Part shown: piece by piece, positions 1 to 7,622 of the stretch
How the letters are laid out: each line of letters starts with the position of its first letter
How positions within the stretch are numbered: position 1 is the first letter of the stretch
DNA from: Rhizobium sp.
GTDB taxonomy: Bacteria > Pseudomonadota > Alphaproteobacteria > Rhizobiales > Rhizobiaceae
Reading direction: 5' to 3'
DNA length: 55,349 bases
Assembly (NCBI GenBank): GCA_003527225.1
Contig: DPXQ01000009.1
Span: 1-55,349 of the forward strand
The notes under the pieces: model-generated
What the model saw: only the letters and a program-made list of their open reading frames with translations
The model's database searches: none
What the model was told of the DNA's origin: nothing
Program-made: the position numbers and the translations under genes

Positions 1-1
1 G

Positions 2-139
2 GGGTGCTGTGGCGCCCCTGCCCCGAGAAAGGTCGACGCCTGCTGTGTCGCCGACGTCGAGGTCAAGGAAGCAGGCAAGTCCAGTTGCGGTTGCGGCTCG
101 ACCGCACCGACGGAGAGCGAAACGGCAGCCGCCGAATGA
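2..139 (+). CDS. Cysteine-rich C-terminal tail of an upstream gene (5' end outside window)
   Basis: An open frame enters from the window edge and stops at 137-139, where TGA overlaps the ATG of the next gene (ATGA). The visible tail of about 45 residues is rich in cysteine pairs (GCCG near its start, then ACCV and SCGCG) in an Ala/Pro/Glu-rich context and ends TAAAE. Such tails occur on metalloid-handling proteins such as the ArsM methyltransferase or ArsI lyase, and the partner downstream is an MFS exporter, so an arsenic or metal resistance gene is a guess from context. The catalytic body is outside the window, so the family cannot be fixed. Confidence 0.45.
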   Translation, partial: GCCGAPAPRKVDACCVADVEVKEAGKSSCGCGSTAPTESETAAAE

Positions 140-1359
140 ATGGCCGGACAGCGCCCGCGCGTCTCATCTGGGCGCTCGGCGCGACGCAGATTATCGGCTA
201 CGGCTCGCTCTACTACTCGTTCAGTATTCTCGCGCCGGATATGGCGCGGGAGTTCTCCATTCCGGTTGACCGGTTGTTCGGATTGCTATCGGCAGCTCTC
301 CTGGTCGCGGGCCTGCTTGCGCCAAAAGCTGGGCGGTGGGCTGACCGATACGGCGCAGGGCGCCTGATGGTCCCGGGCTCCCTGGCGGCGGGCCTCTCGC
401 TTGCAGTTGCCGCGGCCGCTCCCAGCGTTGTCGTCTTCGGTGCGGCCCTGATCGCCATGGAAGTTTCATCGACATTCGTCTTGTACAGCTCGGCCTTCGC
501 CGCGATCGTCCAGACAGGCGCGGCCAATGCGCAAAAGAGCATCACCCACCTGACACTGATCGCGGGCTTCGCGTCGACGTTGTTCTGGCCGCTGACCGCG
601 ACGTTGCACCAACACCTCGACTGGCGCGCGATCTACCTGATCTTCGCCCTCCTGAACATTCTGGTGTGCCTGCCAGTGCATCGGTGGGCCGGCCGGCTTC
701 CTCATTTCATGCCGGACACGGCAGTACCCGACGAACGACCAAGTGCGCCAGACCTGACGCCCAGCCGCACCACGCCGGCCGACGGTATTTTTATCCTGAT
801 GCTTGCGGCGTTCACCATCGAAGGACTTGTGCTCGCCTCCATCCTGGTCCACATGGTTCCGCTGATGACAGTTCTCGGCGTCGGATCCGCAGGTCTTATG
901 GTATCTGCACTGTTCGGCCCGTCGCAGGTCGCAAGCCGCCTCCTGAACATGATCTTCGGAGGACGCCTGTCACAGACCACCCTCGCCGTCATATCGGCGG
1001 GACTGCTGGTCGCAGCGCTTGCAGTTCTCGTCGCAACAAATGCATGGCTTCCCGGCCTCGTCGTCTTCGCGATCCTGTTCGGGCTCGGATCCGGTCTTGC
1101 CAGCATTGTCGGTGGAACGCTCCCACTGGAGCTGTTTGGAAGGAACGGCTACGGAGCGCGTTTGGGCTGGGTAACGGCGGCAAGACAGTTCTCGTCCGCC
1201 CTGGCACCGTTCGCCTTCGCGATGATCCTGACGTCCTGGGGCGTGCCTGCAGCCTTAACCCTCGGCGTTGTGATGGGCACCGTGGCTGTCACCCTCTTTG
1301 GTGCGATCGTCGTCCTGCGGAGGCGAAGTCCTGGCTCAGGGGATTCCGTCGCTCACTGA
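136..1359 (+). CDS. MFS transporter, 12-TM exporter-like
   Basis: A 407-residue inner-membrane protein of the major facilitator superfamily. Hydrophobic segments alternate with short loops through the whole length. The loop after helix 2 (residues about 65-75, KAGRWADRYGAGR) fits the MFS GxxxDRxGRR signature. A hydrophilic loop around residues 190-215 separates the two six-helix halves. I start at 136 because it overlaps the stop of the preceding Cys-rich frame by ATGA; the longer open frame upstream is the shadow of that gene. Coupling to a Cys-rich protein suggests efflux of a toxic thiophile such as arsenical or antimonial compounds (compare ArsK-type MFS exporters). The substrate cannot be read from sequence. 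Confidence 0.8.
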   Translation: MNGRTAPARLIWALGATQIIGYGSLYYSFSILAPDMAREFSIPVDRLFGLLSAALLVAGLLAPKAGRWADRYGAGRLMVPGSLAAGLSLAVAAAAPSVVVFGAALIAMEVSSTFVLYSSAFAAIVQTGAANAQKSITHLTLIAGFASTLFWPLTATLHQHLDWRAIYLIFALLNILVCLPVHRWAGRLPHFMPDTAVPDERPSAPDLTPSRTTPADGIFILMLAAFTIEGLVLASILVHMVPLMTVLGVGSAGLMVSALFGPSQVASRLLNMIFGGRLSQTTLAVISAGLLVAALAVLVATNAWLPGLVVFAILFGLGSGLASIVGGTLPLELFGRNGYGARLGWVTAARQFSSALAPFAFAMILTSWGVPAALTLGVVMGTVAVTLFGAIVVLRRRSPGSGDSVAH

Positions 1360-1701
1360 TTGCCGTTCAGAAAAAGGAAGGTCTCGACACCGGCCTGGCT
1401 GAAACGGCTCGTCCCCAACTCTTGAGGCCCGATCATGTCGATGGCGAATGCCTTGTCGTGCAAAGATTTTGAATGACGGGATGAGGTCTCAAGCACCCAG
1501 CGTGGAAATCATGGCACAGGTCGTTTCGGGGGTGGTCGGTTGACGTGGGAGCTTCGCCCCGACCGGTGAAGGGATTCGACATGGAATACCAGTCGCCGAA
1601 ACAGGCTAATTGAAAGCGTATTGGACCTGGAGCCGGAGCTGTCACATTGTTCGGGAGCAGATCCCGGCCGCGATGGAGCCGCCCAAGCCTAATTGCAGGC
1701 C
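1360..1701. other. Intergenic stretch, nothing recognised
   Basis: About 340 bases between an MFS gene and the end of the IclR gene on the opposite strand. A short minus-strand open frame (1433-1645) has no recognisable motif and no supporting ribosome site. I see no convincing terminator or RNA. It may be eroded sequence. Confidence 0.4.
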
Positions 1702-2511
1702 CTAGAGGCCGGCGCGGTTCGCCCGGCCTTGAACCGCGCTGAAGCCAAGCTTTTCTGAAATCTCACGCGAGGCGCCCACAAGGCTCTCCAGATAGGCACT
1801 GCGGTTGCGGAGCCCGTCTTCGCGCGGCGCCACCAGACAGAGCGTGGCGATGCAAACCCCATCGGCCTGATGGATCGGGGCGGCGAAACAATGGGTAAAA
1901 TTCTCGACTTCGCTATTGAAGGTGAAGAAGCCGTCCTTCGAGGCCTGGCGGACCTGCGCGATGAATTCCGCGGGATCGAGGCGCCGGCCACTCGGCAATA
2001 CGAAATCCTCCTGAGGGATGTAGTCGAGCACCTCGGCATCTGAGAGATGCGAGACCAGGAGGCGCCCCGACGCGGTCCACGGAATCGGAACCAGCTCGCC
2101 GACGCTCGACGAAATGCGGAAAGGCCGCAGGCCTTCGCGCATCATGGCAACGGTATATTTGTTGCCCTCGAGAAGACACATCTGCGCCGTCTCGCGGGTT
2201 TCCTCCGCGAGACGAACGAGCATGCGGTCGCACTCGCGCATGAGGTCGAACTGCTCGGCAAAGGCCGTGCCGAGGAAATAGAGCTTGCGACCGAGAAAGA
2301 CCCGGCCGTCGCCGCCCTGATAGTCAAGCATGCCGTGGCGCAGCAGGAGATTCACCAGTTCGTAGACGGAGGAGCGCGGCGCACCGATCTCGGACGCAAT
2401 CTCGTTCGGCCGCATGGGCTGGCGCTTCTGTCGCAGGAATTCGAGGATCTCGAAAGCCCGGTCCAGACCACGCGTCCGTCGCGATACGATGTCTTCAGCA
2501 GCGTCAGCCAT
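1702..2511 (-). CDS. IclR-family transcriptional regulator
   Basis: A 269-residue regulator. Residues about 10-75 form the N-terminal winged helix (GLDRAFEILEFL, then the helix-turn-helix around EIASEIGAPRSSVYELVNLL). Residues about 90-260 form the IclR effector domain, with the typical PIPWTASGRLLVSHLS and GVCIATLCLV segments. The start at 2511 is preferred over the ATG at 2523 because only 2511 has a Shine-Dalgarno sequence (AGGAA, 7 bases upstream). It is the last gene of the minus-strand operon SBP-permease-permease-ATPase-RidA-IclR, so it probably controls this operon and the divergent PLP enzyme through the palindrome at 6023-6040. The effector is probably the imported amino acid or its oxoacid product (inference). 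Confidence 0.9.
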   Translation of the reverse strand: MADAAEDIVSRRTRGLDRAFEILEFLRQKRQPMRPNEIASEIGAPRSSVYELVNLLLRHGMLDYQGGDGRVFLGRKLYFLGTAFAEQFDLMRECDRMLVRLAEETRETAQMCLLEGNKYTVAMMREGLRPFRISSSVGELVPIPWTASGRLLVSHLSDAEVLDYIPQEDFVLPSGRRLDPAEFIAQVRQASKDGFFTFNSEVENFTHCFAAPIHQADGVCIATLCLVAPREDGLRNRSAYLESLVGASREISEKLGFSAVQGRANRAGL

Positions 2512-2529
2512 GGTGTTCCTCATGTGGAA

Positions 2530-2557
2530 GAAACGCGGCCTCTGGAGACCGCGTTTC
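2530..2557 (-). promoter_or_regulatory. Intercistronic hairpin between ridA-like gene and iclR-like gene
   Basis: A perfect 9-bp inverted repeat (GAAACGCGG and CCGCGTTTC) with a 10-nt loop lies in the 51-bp gap just upstream of the IclR ribosome site. No clear U-run follows on the minus strand, so it is more likely an mRNA processing or attenuation element than a full terminator. Confidence 0.5.
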
Positions 2558-2562
2558 CCGAA

Positions 2563-2952
2563 TCAGGCGCGGTCTGCGCGATAGGCCACGCAATCGACTT
2601 CGACCCTGCAATCGACCATCATCCGCGACTGAACGCAAGCGCGGGCCGGCGGGTTGGCGCCGAAATACTCGGCATAGACCCCATTGAAGCTCCAGAAGTC
2701 ACGGGGGTCGTCCAGCCACACACCGACGCGCACCACGTCCTCCAGCCCGTAGCCTGCTTCCTTGAGGATGGCGATCATGTTCTCGATGGCCTTGCGGCTT
2801 TCGGAAACGATCCCCCCGCTGACGATCTCGCCCTTTTCCATCGGCACCTGGCCGGAAACATAGAGCCAGCCATTGGCTTCCACCGCACGGGCAAAGGGCA
2901 AAGGCTGCCCTCCGGCCCCGGTTTCGCCGGCACCGTAACGCTTGATAGTCAT
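2563..2952 (-). CDS. RidA/YjgF-family enamine/imine deaminase
   Basis: A 129-residue protein, normal for the Rid family. Conserved features include the GWLYVSGQVP strand, the KAIENMIAILKEAG helix and the substrate-binding Arg104 in the PPARACVQ segment. The Glu expected near residue 120 in the RidA archetype is replaced by Asp (RVEVDCVA), so this may be a subfamily with altered specificity. RidA proteins hydrolyse reactive 2-aminoacrylate and similar enamines or imines released by PLP dehydratases and amino acid oxidases. Here it follows an amino acid ABC transporter and is divergent from a D-serine dehydratase-like PLP enzyme that would make such intermediates. GAGGT precedes the ATG. Confidence 0.9.
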   Translation of the reverse strand: MTIKRYGAGETGAGGQPLPFARAVEANGWLYVSGQVPMEKGEIVSGGIVSESRKAIENMIAILKEAGYGLEDVVRVGVWLDDPRDFWSFNGVYAEYFGANPPARACVQSRMMVDCRVEVDCVAYRADRA

Positions 2953-2969
2953 GTGACCTCACTTTTCTT

Positions 2970-3740
2970 CTAGTTGAAACTCGATGTCTTCAGAAAGTCT
3001 GCCAGCCGCTCGGTCTTCGGTCGGACGAACATCTCTTTCGGGTCGCCCTCCTCGCAGATCATTCCCTGGTTCATGAAGATGACACGCGTTGAAACCTCGA
3101 ACGCAAAACGCATTTCGTGGGTGACCAGCAGCATGGTCATGCCGTCGGCGGCCAGCCCCTTGATCACCTGAAGAACTTCGCCAACCAGCTCGGGATCGAG
3201 CGCGGACGTGACCTCGTCGAACAACATAAGCCGTGGGTTCATGGCAATCGCCCGGGCGATCGCGACACGCTGCTGCTGGCCACCGGAAAGCTGGCCGGGA
3301 TAATGGTCGGCGCGAGCAGCCAGGCCGACGCGGTCGAGCCATGTCTTCGCGATCGCACGTGCCTCCGACCGGGCCATCTTCTTCACCTTGACGAGACCGA
3401 GCATCACGTTGTCGGACGCCGTCAGGTGTGGAAAGAGGTTGAACTGCTGAAACGCCATGCCGGTCAGCGCGCGCTGGCGGGCAATTTCCTTCTCCGCCTT
3501 TCGTCGCCTTTGCGGACCCTCGAGATGATAGCCGATCTCCTCGCCGTCAAGCTTGATGGTCCCGCCCTGGAACTCCTCCAGCATGTTGATGCAGCGGAGC
3601 ATGGTGGTCTTGCCCGAGCCGGAAGAGCCGATGATCGAAATCACCTCCCCTTCCCCGACGGTGCAATCGATACCCTTGAGCACCTCGAGCGGGCCGTAGG
3701 TCTTCCGCAGTCCGGAAATTTCGAGAATTGTCTTTGCCAT
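2970..3740 (-). CDS. Polar amino acid ABC transporter, ATP-binding protein
   Basis: A 256-residue ATPase of the GlnQ/HisP type. It has Walker [10 protein letters not shown], the Q-loop in FQQFNLFPH, the signature LSGGQQQR, and Walker [13 protein letters not shown] followed by the H-loop LLVTHEM. The usual DEPTSALD reads DEVTSALD here, a change tolerated in relatives. An insertion of basic and acidic residues ([13 protein letters not shown]) lies between Walker A and the Q-loop. The start at 3740 (MAKTI) is chosen because the longer frame would run into the upstream permease; it leaves a 13-bp gap. It energises the two permeases encoded upstream. Confidence 0.93.
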   Translation of the reverse strand: MAKTILEISGLRKTYGPLEVLKGIDCTVGEGEVISIIGSSGSGKTTMLRCINMLEEFQGGTIKLDGEEIGYHLEGPQRRRKAEKEIARQRALTGMAFQQFNLFPHLTASDNVMLGLVKVKKMARSEARAIAKTWLDRVGLAARADHYPGQLSGGQQQRVAIARAIAMNPRLMLFDEVTSALDPELVGEVLQVIKGLAADGMTMLLVTHEMRFAFEVSTRVIFMNQGMICEEGDPKEMFVRPKTERLADFLKTSSFN

Positions 3741-3753
3741 CGTTATAAAATCC

Positions 3754-4419
3754 TCAGGTCGGCACTGCCGTCTTGCGCTCGACATATTTGCCGAAGCGCT
3801 CGATGGCGAAATTGACGACGAAGTAGAGCAGGCCGGCGAAGAAATAGAACTGCAGGCTCATGAAGTTGCGGGAAATGATCTCCTGCGTGCGCAACAGCAG
3901 TTCCGCGACGCCGATGACCGAGAGCAGCGTCGAGGCCTTGACCATCTCTGCCGCGGTATTGACCCAGGCGGGCAGGAACTGGCGCAGCGCCTGCGGCCAC
4001 AGCACATGGGCGAAGGTTTGCCCGGAGGTGAGTCCGATCGCCTTGGCAGCCTCGGTCTGGCCGATCGGGATTGCCTGCAAGCCGCCCCGCACGATCTCTC
4101 CCACATGTGAGGAGCAGAAGACTGCAAGCGCCAGCACGCCGGCCGAAAACGGGCCAAGATTGATCCCGACGGCGGCGGAGACATAGTAGCTTGCAAGGAC
4201 GAGCACGAGCACCGGCGTGCCGCGGATGATGTCGGTATAGGCCCTGACGGCAAGACGCAGCGGACCTTTGCCATAAGCCAGCGCCAGGCCGACGAGAACA
4301 CCGAGCGCCGAGCCGGCGGCGATCGCCAGAAGGGAAATCGAGACGGTCGCGCCGAGACCACTCAGTATCACAAAACGGGCGAGCCAGAGCTGGTCGAGGA
4401 AGGCAGGAAAATCCGTCAT
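3754..4419 (-). CDS. Amino acid ABC transporter permease (second subunit)
   Basis: A 221-residue HisM/GlnP-type inner-membrane permease with about five hydrophobic helices. The EAA loop that contacts the ATPase is clear ([20 protein letters not shown], residues about 125-145), as is the family segment [15 protein letters not shown]. It lies 4 bases after the other permease stop and is therefore translated with it. Together they form a heteromeric channel for a polar or acidic amino acid; exact specificity is not readable. Confidence 0.92.
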   Translation of the reverse strand: MTDFPAFLDQLWLARFVILSGLGATVSISLLAIAAGSALGVLVGLALAYGKGPLRLAVRAYTDIIRGTPVLVLVLASYYVSAAVGINLGPFSAGVLALAVFCSSHVGEIVRGGLQAIPIGQTEAAKAIGLTSGQTFAHVLWPQALRQFLPAWVNTAAEMVKASTLLSVIGVAELLLRTQEIISRNFMSLQFYFFAGLLYFVVNFAIERFGKYVERKTAVPT

Positions 4420-4423
4420 GACA

Positions 4424-5086
4424 TCACCTCGGAACGGCCAGCCGACGCTCGGCCATACGCATCACTGCGGCCAGCCCAACGCAGGTCGCGACGTAGAGGC
4501 CGGAAGCGACGATCCAGGTCTCGATAACGCGGAAGCTTTCGACATTGATCTTGCGGGCCTCGAAAGTGAGTTCCGGGACGGCGATCGCGGCGGCGAGCGA
4601 CGTGTCCTTGAACAGCGAGATGATCGTCGACGATAGTGACGGCAGCACGTTGCGGAACATGAGCGGCATCACGATCGAGATGCGGATCTGCATCGGCGTC
4701 AGGCCGATTGCCAGGCCCGCCTCCGGCAGTCCCTTGGGAATGGAAAGCAATCCCGCGCGGAACACTTCCGCCAGATAGGCGCCGGAATAGATCGACAGGA
4801 CCGCGACGAAGCTCTCGATCTTTCCCAGCCTGACGCCCATCTGCGGCAGTGCGAAATAGGCAAAAAGCACCAGCACCAGGATGGGCAGGTTGCGAATGAC
4901 CGTGACATACACGGTCGCCGGCCAGCATGCGGCCCTGTGTTTCGAAACAAGCGCAAATGCCACCAGGAGCCCGATCAATATACCGATCAGGATGGAGACG
5001 AAGGCAAGCCCGAGGCTGAGCGCCAAACCGGCCAGAAGCTGGTCGAAGTTGCGCCAGACGGCTGCGAAATTCAGTGTGTAACCCAT
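4424..5086 (-). CDS. Amino acid ABC transporter permease (first subunit)
   Basis: A 220-residue permease paralogous to its neighbour. It shows the conserved VIRNLPILVLVLFAYFALP segment and an EAA loop (LPEAGLAIGLTPMQIRISIV, residues about 125-145). It carries roughly five predicted transmembrane segments. It follows the solute-binding protein gene by 58 bases and precedes the partner permease by 4 bases, the classical order for this transporter class. Confidence 0.92.
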   Translation of the reverse strand: MGYTLNFAAVWRNFDQLLAGLALSLGLAFVSILIGILIGLLVAFALVSKHRAACWPATVYVTVIRNLPILVLVLFAYFALPQMGVRLGKIESFVAVLSIYSGAYLAEVFRAGLLSIPKGLPEAGLAIGLTPMQIRISIVMPLMFRNVLPSLSSTIISLFKDTSLAAAIAVPELTFEARKINVESFRVIETWIVASGLYVATCVGLAAVMRMAERRLAVPR

Positions 5087-5144
5087 GACTACCCGTCGTC
5101 CGGAGGTGATGGAACGGGAGAAGGCTCCCCCGTTCCATTGTCAC

Positions 5145-5990
5145 TTACTTGTATTCGACCGGGAAGCCGATCTGCGGCGGAGCGAGCTCCTTGCCGAACC
5201 AGGTCTTGTACGATTTGGCGTAGAAGTCGAATTCCACGCCGGTCATGGCTTCGTGCAGAGCGGTGTTGACGAAGTTCAGCCAGTCCTGGTCGCCGCGCTT
5301 GACGCCACAGGCATAGCTTTGCGGGTTCCAGCCAAAGCCGGCATCCTTGTAGCGGCCCGGGTTCTGGGTCATGTACCAGGCAAGCGACGACTGGTCGGTC
5401 GCGGCGGCGTCCGACCGGCCCGATTCCAGTGCCTGGTAGATCAGGTCGACGGAGTCGTACTGGTCGACGGTGGCGTCCGGCAAAGCCGCATGCACCATGT
5501 CCTCGGCATAGACGTTCTGCAGGACCGAAATCGTCACGGACGAACCGGCGGCCTTCAGCGCCTCATAGTCCGCATATTTGCCATCCGCCTTCAGCATCAG
5601 GCCCACGCCCTCGCGGTAGTAGGGAATCGTGAACGCAACCTGCTGCGCGCGCTCGCCCGTCACCGTCATGAACTGACAGGTGAGGTCCACCTTGTCAGTT
5701 GTAATGTTCGGGATGCGGGCATCGGACGACTGGTTGACGTATTCAATCTTGTCCGGATCGCCGAACAGGGCCTTGGCCACGATGCGGCCCATATCCACGT
5801 CGAAGCCCTGCAGCTTGTCGTCGACGCTCTTGAAATGCCAAGGCGCATTGGTCGAACCGGTGCCCAGCACCAGGTGGCCGCGGGCGAGAACCTCGTCCAG
5901 CTTACTAGCCTGCTGGGCCGCTGCCGGCATGGAAAACAGGAAGGTGGCGGCCGCCAGCGACATTGCGCCGGCGCGGAAGGAAATAGTCAT
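5145..5990 (-). CDS. Family 3 periplasmic amino acid-binding protein
   Basis: A 281-residue exported solute-binding protein. Residues 1-25 are a Sec signal peptide (positively charged start, then AMSLAAATFLFSMPAAAQ). The mature protein has the family 3 pattern: GTGSTNAPWHF at strand 1, FDVDMGRIVAKAL, then the ligand motif VDLTCQFMTVTGERAQQVAF with a conserved Thr and Arg that clamp the alpha-carboxylate and amino group. The start at 5990 (GGGGAA ribosome site) is preferred to the ATG at 6041, which would place 17 polar residues before the signal peptide and run into the operator. It is the first gene of the operon. Confidence 0.92.
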   Translation of the reverse strand: MTISFRAGAMSLAAATFLFSMPAAAQQASKLDEVLARGHLVLGTGSTNAPWHFKSVDDKLQGFDVDMGRIVAKALFGDPDKIEYVNQSSDARIPNITTDKVDLTCQFMTVTGERAQQVAFTIPYYREGVGLMLKADGKYADYEALKAAGSSVTISVLQNVYAEDMVHAALPDATVDQYDSVDLIYQALESGRSDAAATDQSSLAWYMTQNPGRYKDAGFGWNPQSYACGVKRGDQDWLNFVNTALHEAMTGVEFDFYAKSYKTWFGKELAPPQIGFPVEYK

Positions 5991-6022
5991 GGCGTTCCCC
6001 TTTTGTGACTGGTCACTCCGTT

Positions 6023-6040
6023 TGTCCAATATAGCGGACA
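6023..6040. promoter_or_regulatory. Palindromic operator, probable IclR-family site
   Basis: The 18-bp sequence TGTCCAATATAGCGGACA matches its reverse complement at 14 of 18 positions: five-base arms TGTCC/GGACA and a central TATA. It lies in the divergent region between the binding-protein start (5990) and the PLP enzyme start (6182), placed to control both. The IclR gene closing the minus-strand operon is the obvious candidate to bind it (inference). Confidence 0.6.
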
Positions 6041-6181
6041 TGTGTCTGTTTTATTGGATTGACGTATTCAGAGGCAGCCGTCATAAATTGTCAATAGACC
6101 GTCGTGCGGCTTTTCACGAAAAACCTCCGGCTTCATTATCGCCAGTTGAGACACGCCCTATTTCTGCATTTTGAGGTAGCC

Positions 6182-7255
6182 ATGCCCCTTTCCGCCGAAC
6201 GCCTCCGCCAGATCGACACGCCTTCGGTGCTGGTCGATCTCGACATCGCGAAAGCCAATATCGCGCGCTTCCAGGCCTATGCCGATTCCCATGGACTGAA
6301 GGTGAGGCCCCATATCAAGACCCACAAGCTGCCGATGATGGCCAAGCTGCAACTCGCGGCCGGCGCGGTCGGCATCACCTGCCAGAAAGTCTCGGAAGCC
6401 GAGGCGATGGTGGAGGGCAGTGCGGCCATTCGCGACGTTCTGATCACCTACAACATCGTCGGAGAGCAGAAGCTCTTGCGGCTAAAGGCTCTCGCGCAGA
6501 AGGTTACGCTCTCGGTCGTGGCGGACAGCACGACCGTGATTGACGGCCTGTCGTCGACGTTCCGTACCGCCGACAAGCCGTTGACCGTGCTGGTGGAGTG
6601 CAATACCGGCGCCAATCGCTGCGGAGTGGCCTCCCCTTGCGAAGCCGAGGCGCTCGCCGTTTACATTGAACAGGCCGCAGGCCTCGTCTTTGGTGGGCTG
6701 ATGACCTATCCGCCAGCCGGTGGCGAGGCGGCGGTGCAGGCATTCATGAGCGAGGCAAAGGCACGGATCGAGGCGCGTGGCATCGCCGTGCCGGTCATCA
6801 CCTCCGGCGGCACGCCGACGATGATGCACGCCGGCGACGCCCCCGTGACGACGGAATACCGCCCAGGCACCTATATCTACAACGACCGTTCTCTCGTTGT
6901 GCGGGGTGCATGTGGTTGGAGTGACTGCGCACTGACCGTCCTTGCCACGGTCGTTTCGGTTCCAGCGGAAAACCGCGCCATCATCGACGCGGGCTCGAAG
7001 ACACTGACTTCGGACCTGCTCGGGCTTTCAGGTTATGGCCACGTGCTGGGGCGAGACGATATCGCGATCGACCAGCTCTCCGAAGAGCACGGCCGGCTTG
7101 TGAGCACCGGTCCCATTAATCTGAACGTCGGCGATCGCATACAGATCGTGCCCAATCATGCCTGTGTCGTTACCAACATGGTGGACCGGGTCATCTTGGT
7201 CGACGGGGCAAAGGATGGGGCCGTTTCGGTAAAGGCGCGTGGTCGTCTGACCTAG
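6182..7255 (+). CDS. D-serine dehydratase / D-threonine aldolase-like PLP enzyme
   Basis: A 357-residue fold-type III PLP enzyme of the DSD1/D-threonine aldolase family (alanine racemase N-terminal fold). Lys46 in RPHIKTHK is the expected Schiff-base lysine. The C-terminal PNHACVV segment supplies His326 and Cys328, which match the zinc ligands of eukaryotic D-serine dehydratase. The STAT-like segment TSGGTPTM binds the cofactor phosphate. The start at 6182 has GAGGTAG upstream; the open frame further 5' lacks a ribosome site and runs through the regulatory region. It is divergent from an amino acid ABC operon that includes RidA, so it probably splits or dehydrates an imported D- or beta-hydroxy amino acid in the cytosol. 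Confidence 0.87.
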   Translation: MPLSAERLRQIDTPSVLVDLDIAKANIARFQAYADSHGLKVRPHIKTHKLPMMAKLQLAAGAVGITCQKVSEAEAMVEGSAAIRDVLITYNIVGEQKLLRLKALAQKVTLSVVADSTTVIDGLSSTFRTADKPLTVLVECNTGANRCGVASPCEAEALAVYIEQAAGLVFGGLMTYPPAGGEAAVQAFMSEAKARIEARGIAVPVITSGGTPTMMHAGDAPVTTEYRPGTYIYNDRSLVVRGACGWSDCALTVLATVVSVPAENRAIIDAGSKTLTSDLLGLSGYGHVLGRDDIAIDQLSEEHGRLVSTGPINLNVGDRIQIVPNHACVVTNMVDRVILVDGAKDGAVSVKARGRLT

Positions 7256-7546
7256 GGAAGAAGAGTTGAAGACAACGCTATCTTTCAGACGCACGACAGT
7301 CACCCCGCGTTCCTGGCCAGCCTGACCGCCTCAAGCTTGTGCTCGCGGCCGAATACTCGTCTTTGCATTGATGCTCTCCGGTTTCAGGAGGAATACCTTA
7401 AGTCGGTGTCCATGAAACCAGCAGCAGCCCACATAGTATCGCCCGATGGCCAGATAGACGCGCTGGCTATCACGGTCAGCTTGTATGCACTCATCCTACG
7501 CATGACTAGCCTTGATAGCGCGATGGGATACCCCCAAAACGCGCAA

Positions 7547-7566
7547 GCGGACAACAAACCGGACAT
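7547..7566 (+). repeat. 20-bp direct repeat, copy 1, upstream of the fic promoter
   Basis: GCGGACAACAAACCGGACAT, 19 of 20 identical to the copy at 7638-7657. It overlaps an inverted repeat CCGGA-N6-TCCGG (7559-7574). It lies 20 bp upstream of the -35 hexamer. Confidence 0.75.
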
Positions 7567-7586
7567 TTATCCGGCGTTTTCAGACT

Positions 7587-7615
7587 TTGAAAATCCAAAA
7601 AACCTATGCTATAAA
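7587..7615 (+). promoter_or_regulatory. Sigma-70-like promoter of the fic gene
   Basis: TTGAAA (7587-7592), a 17-bp spacer, then TATAAA (7610-7615). The predicted transcription start (about 7622) falls at the ATG at 7623, so the mRNA would be leaderless, or translation would begin further in, at 7656. Confidence 0.55.
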
Positions 7616-7622
7616 TGAGCTT

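Noticed and set aside
2047..2973. 308-residue plus-strand frame opposite IclR and RidA
   Set aside because: Antisense to two intact genes; shadow frame.
5085..6008. 307-residue plus-strand frame opposite the binding protein gene
   Set aside because: Antisense to a gene with a signal peptide and ligand motifs.
7337..7618. 93-residue plus-strand frame just upstream of fic
   Set aside because: It covers the promoter and first repeat copy, has no ribosome site or recognisable sequence, and is therefore unlikely to be a gene.
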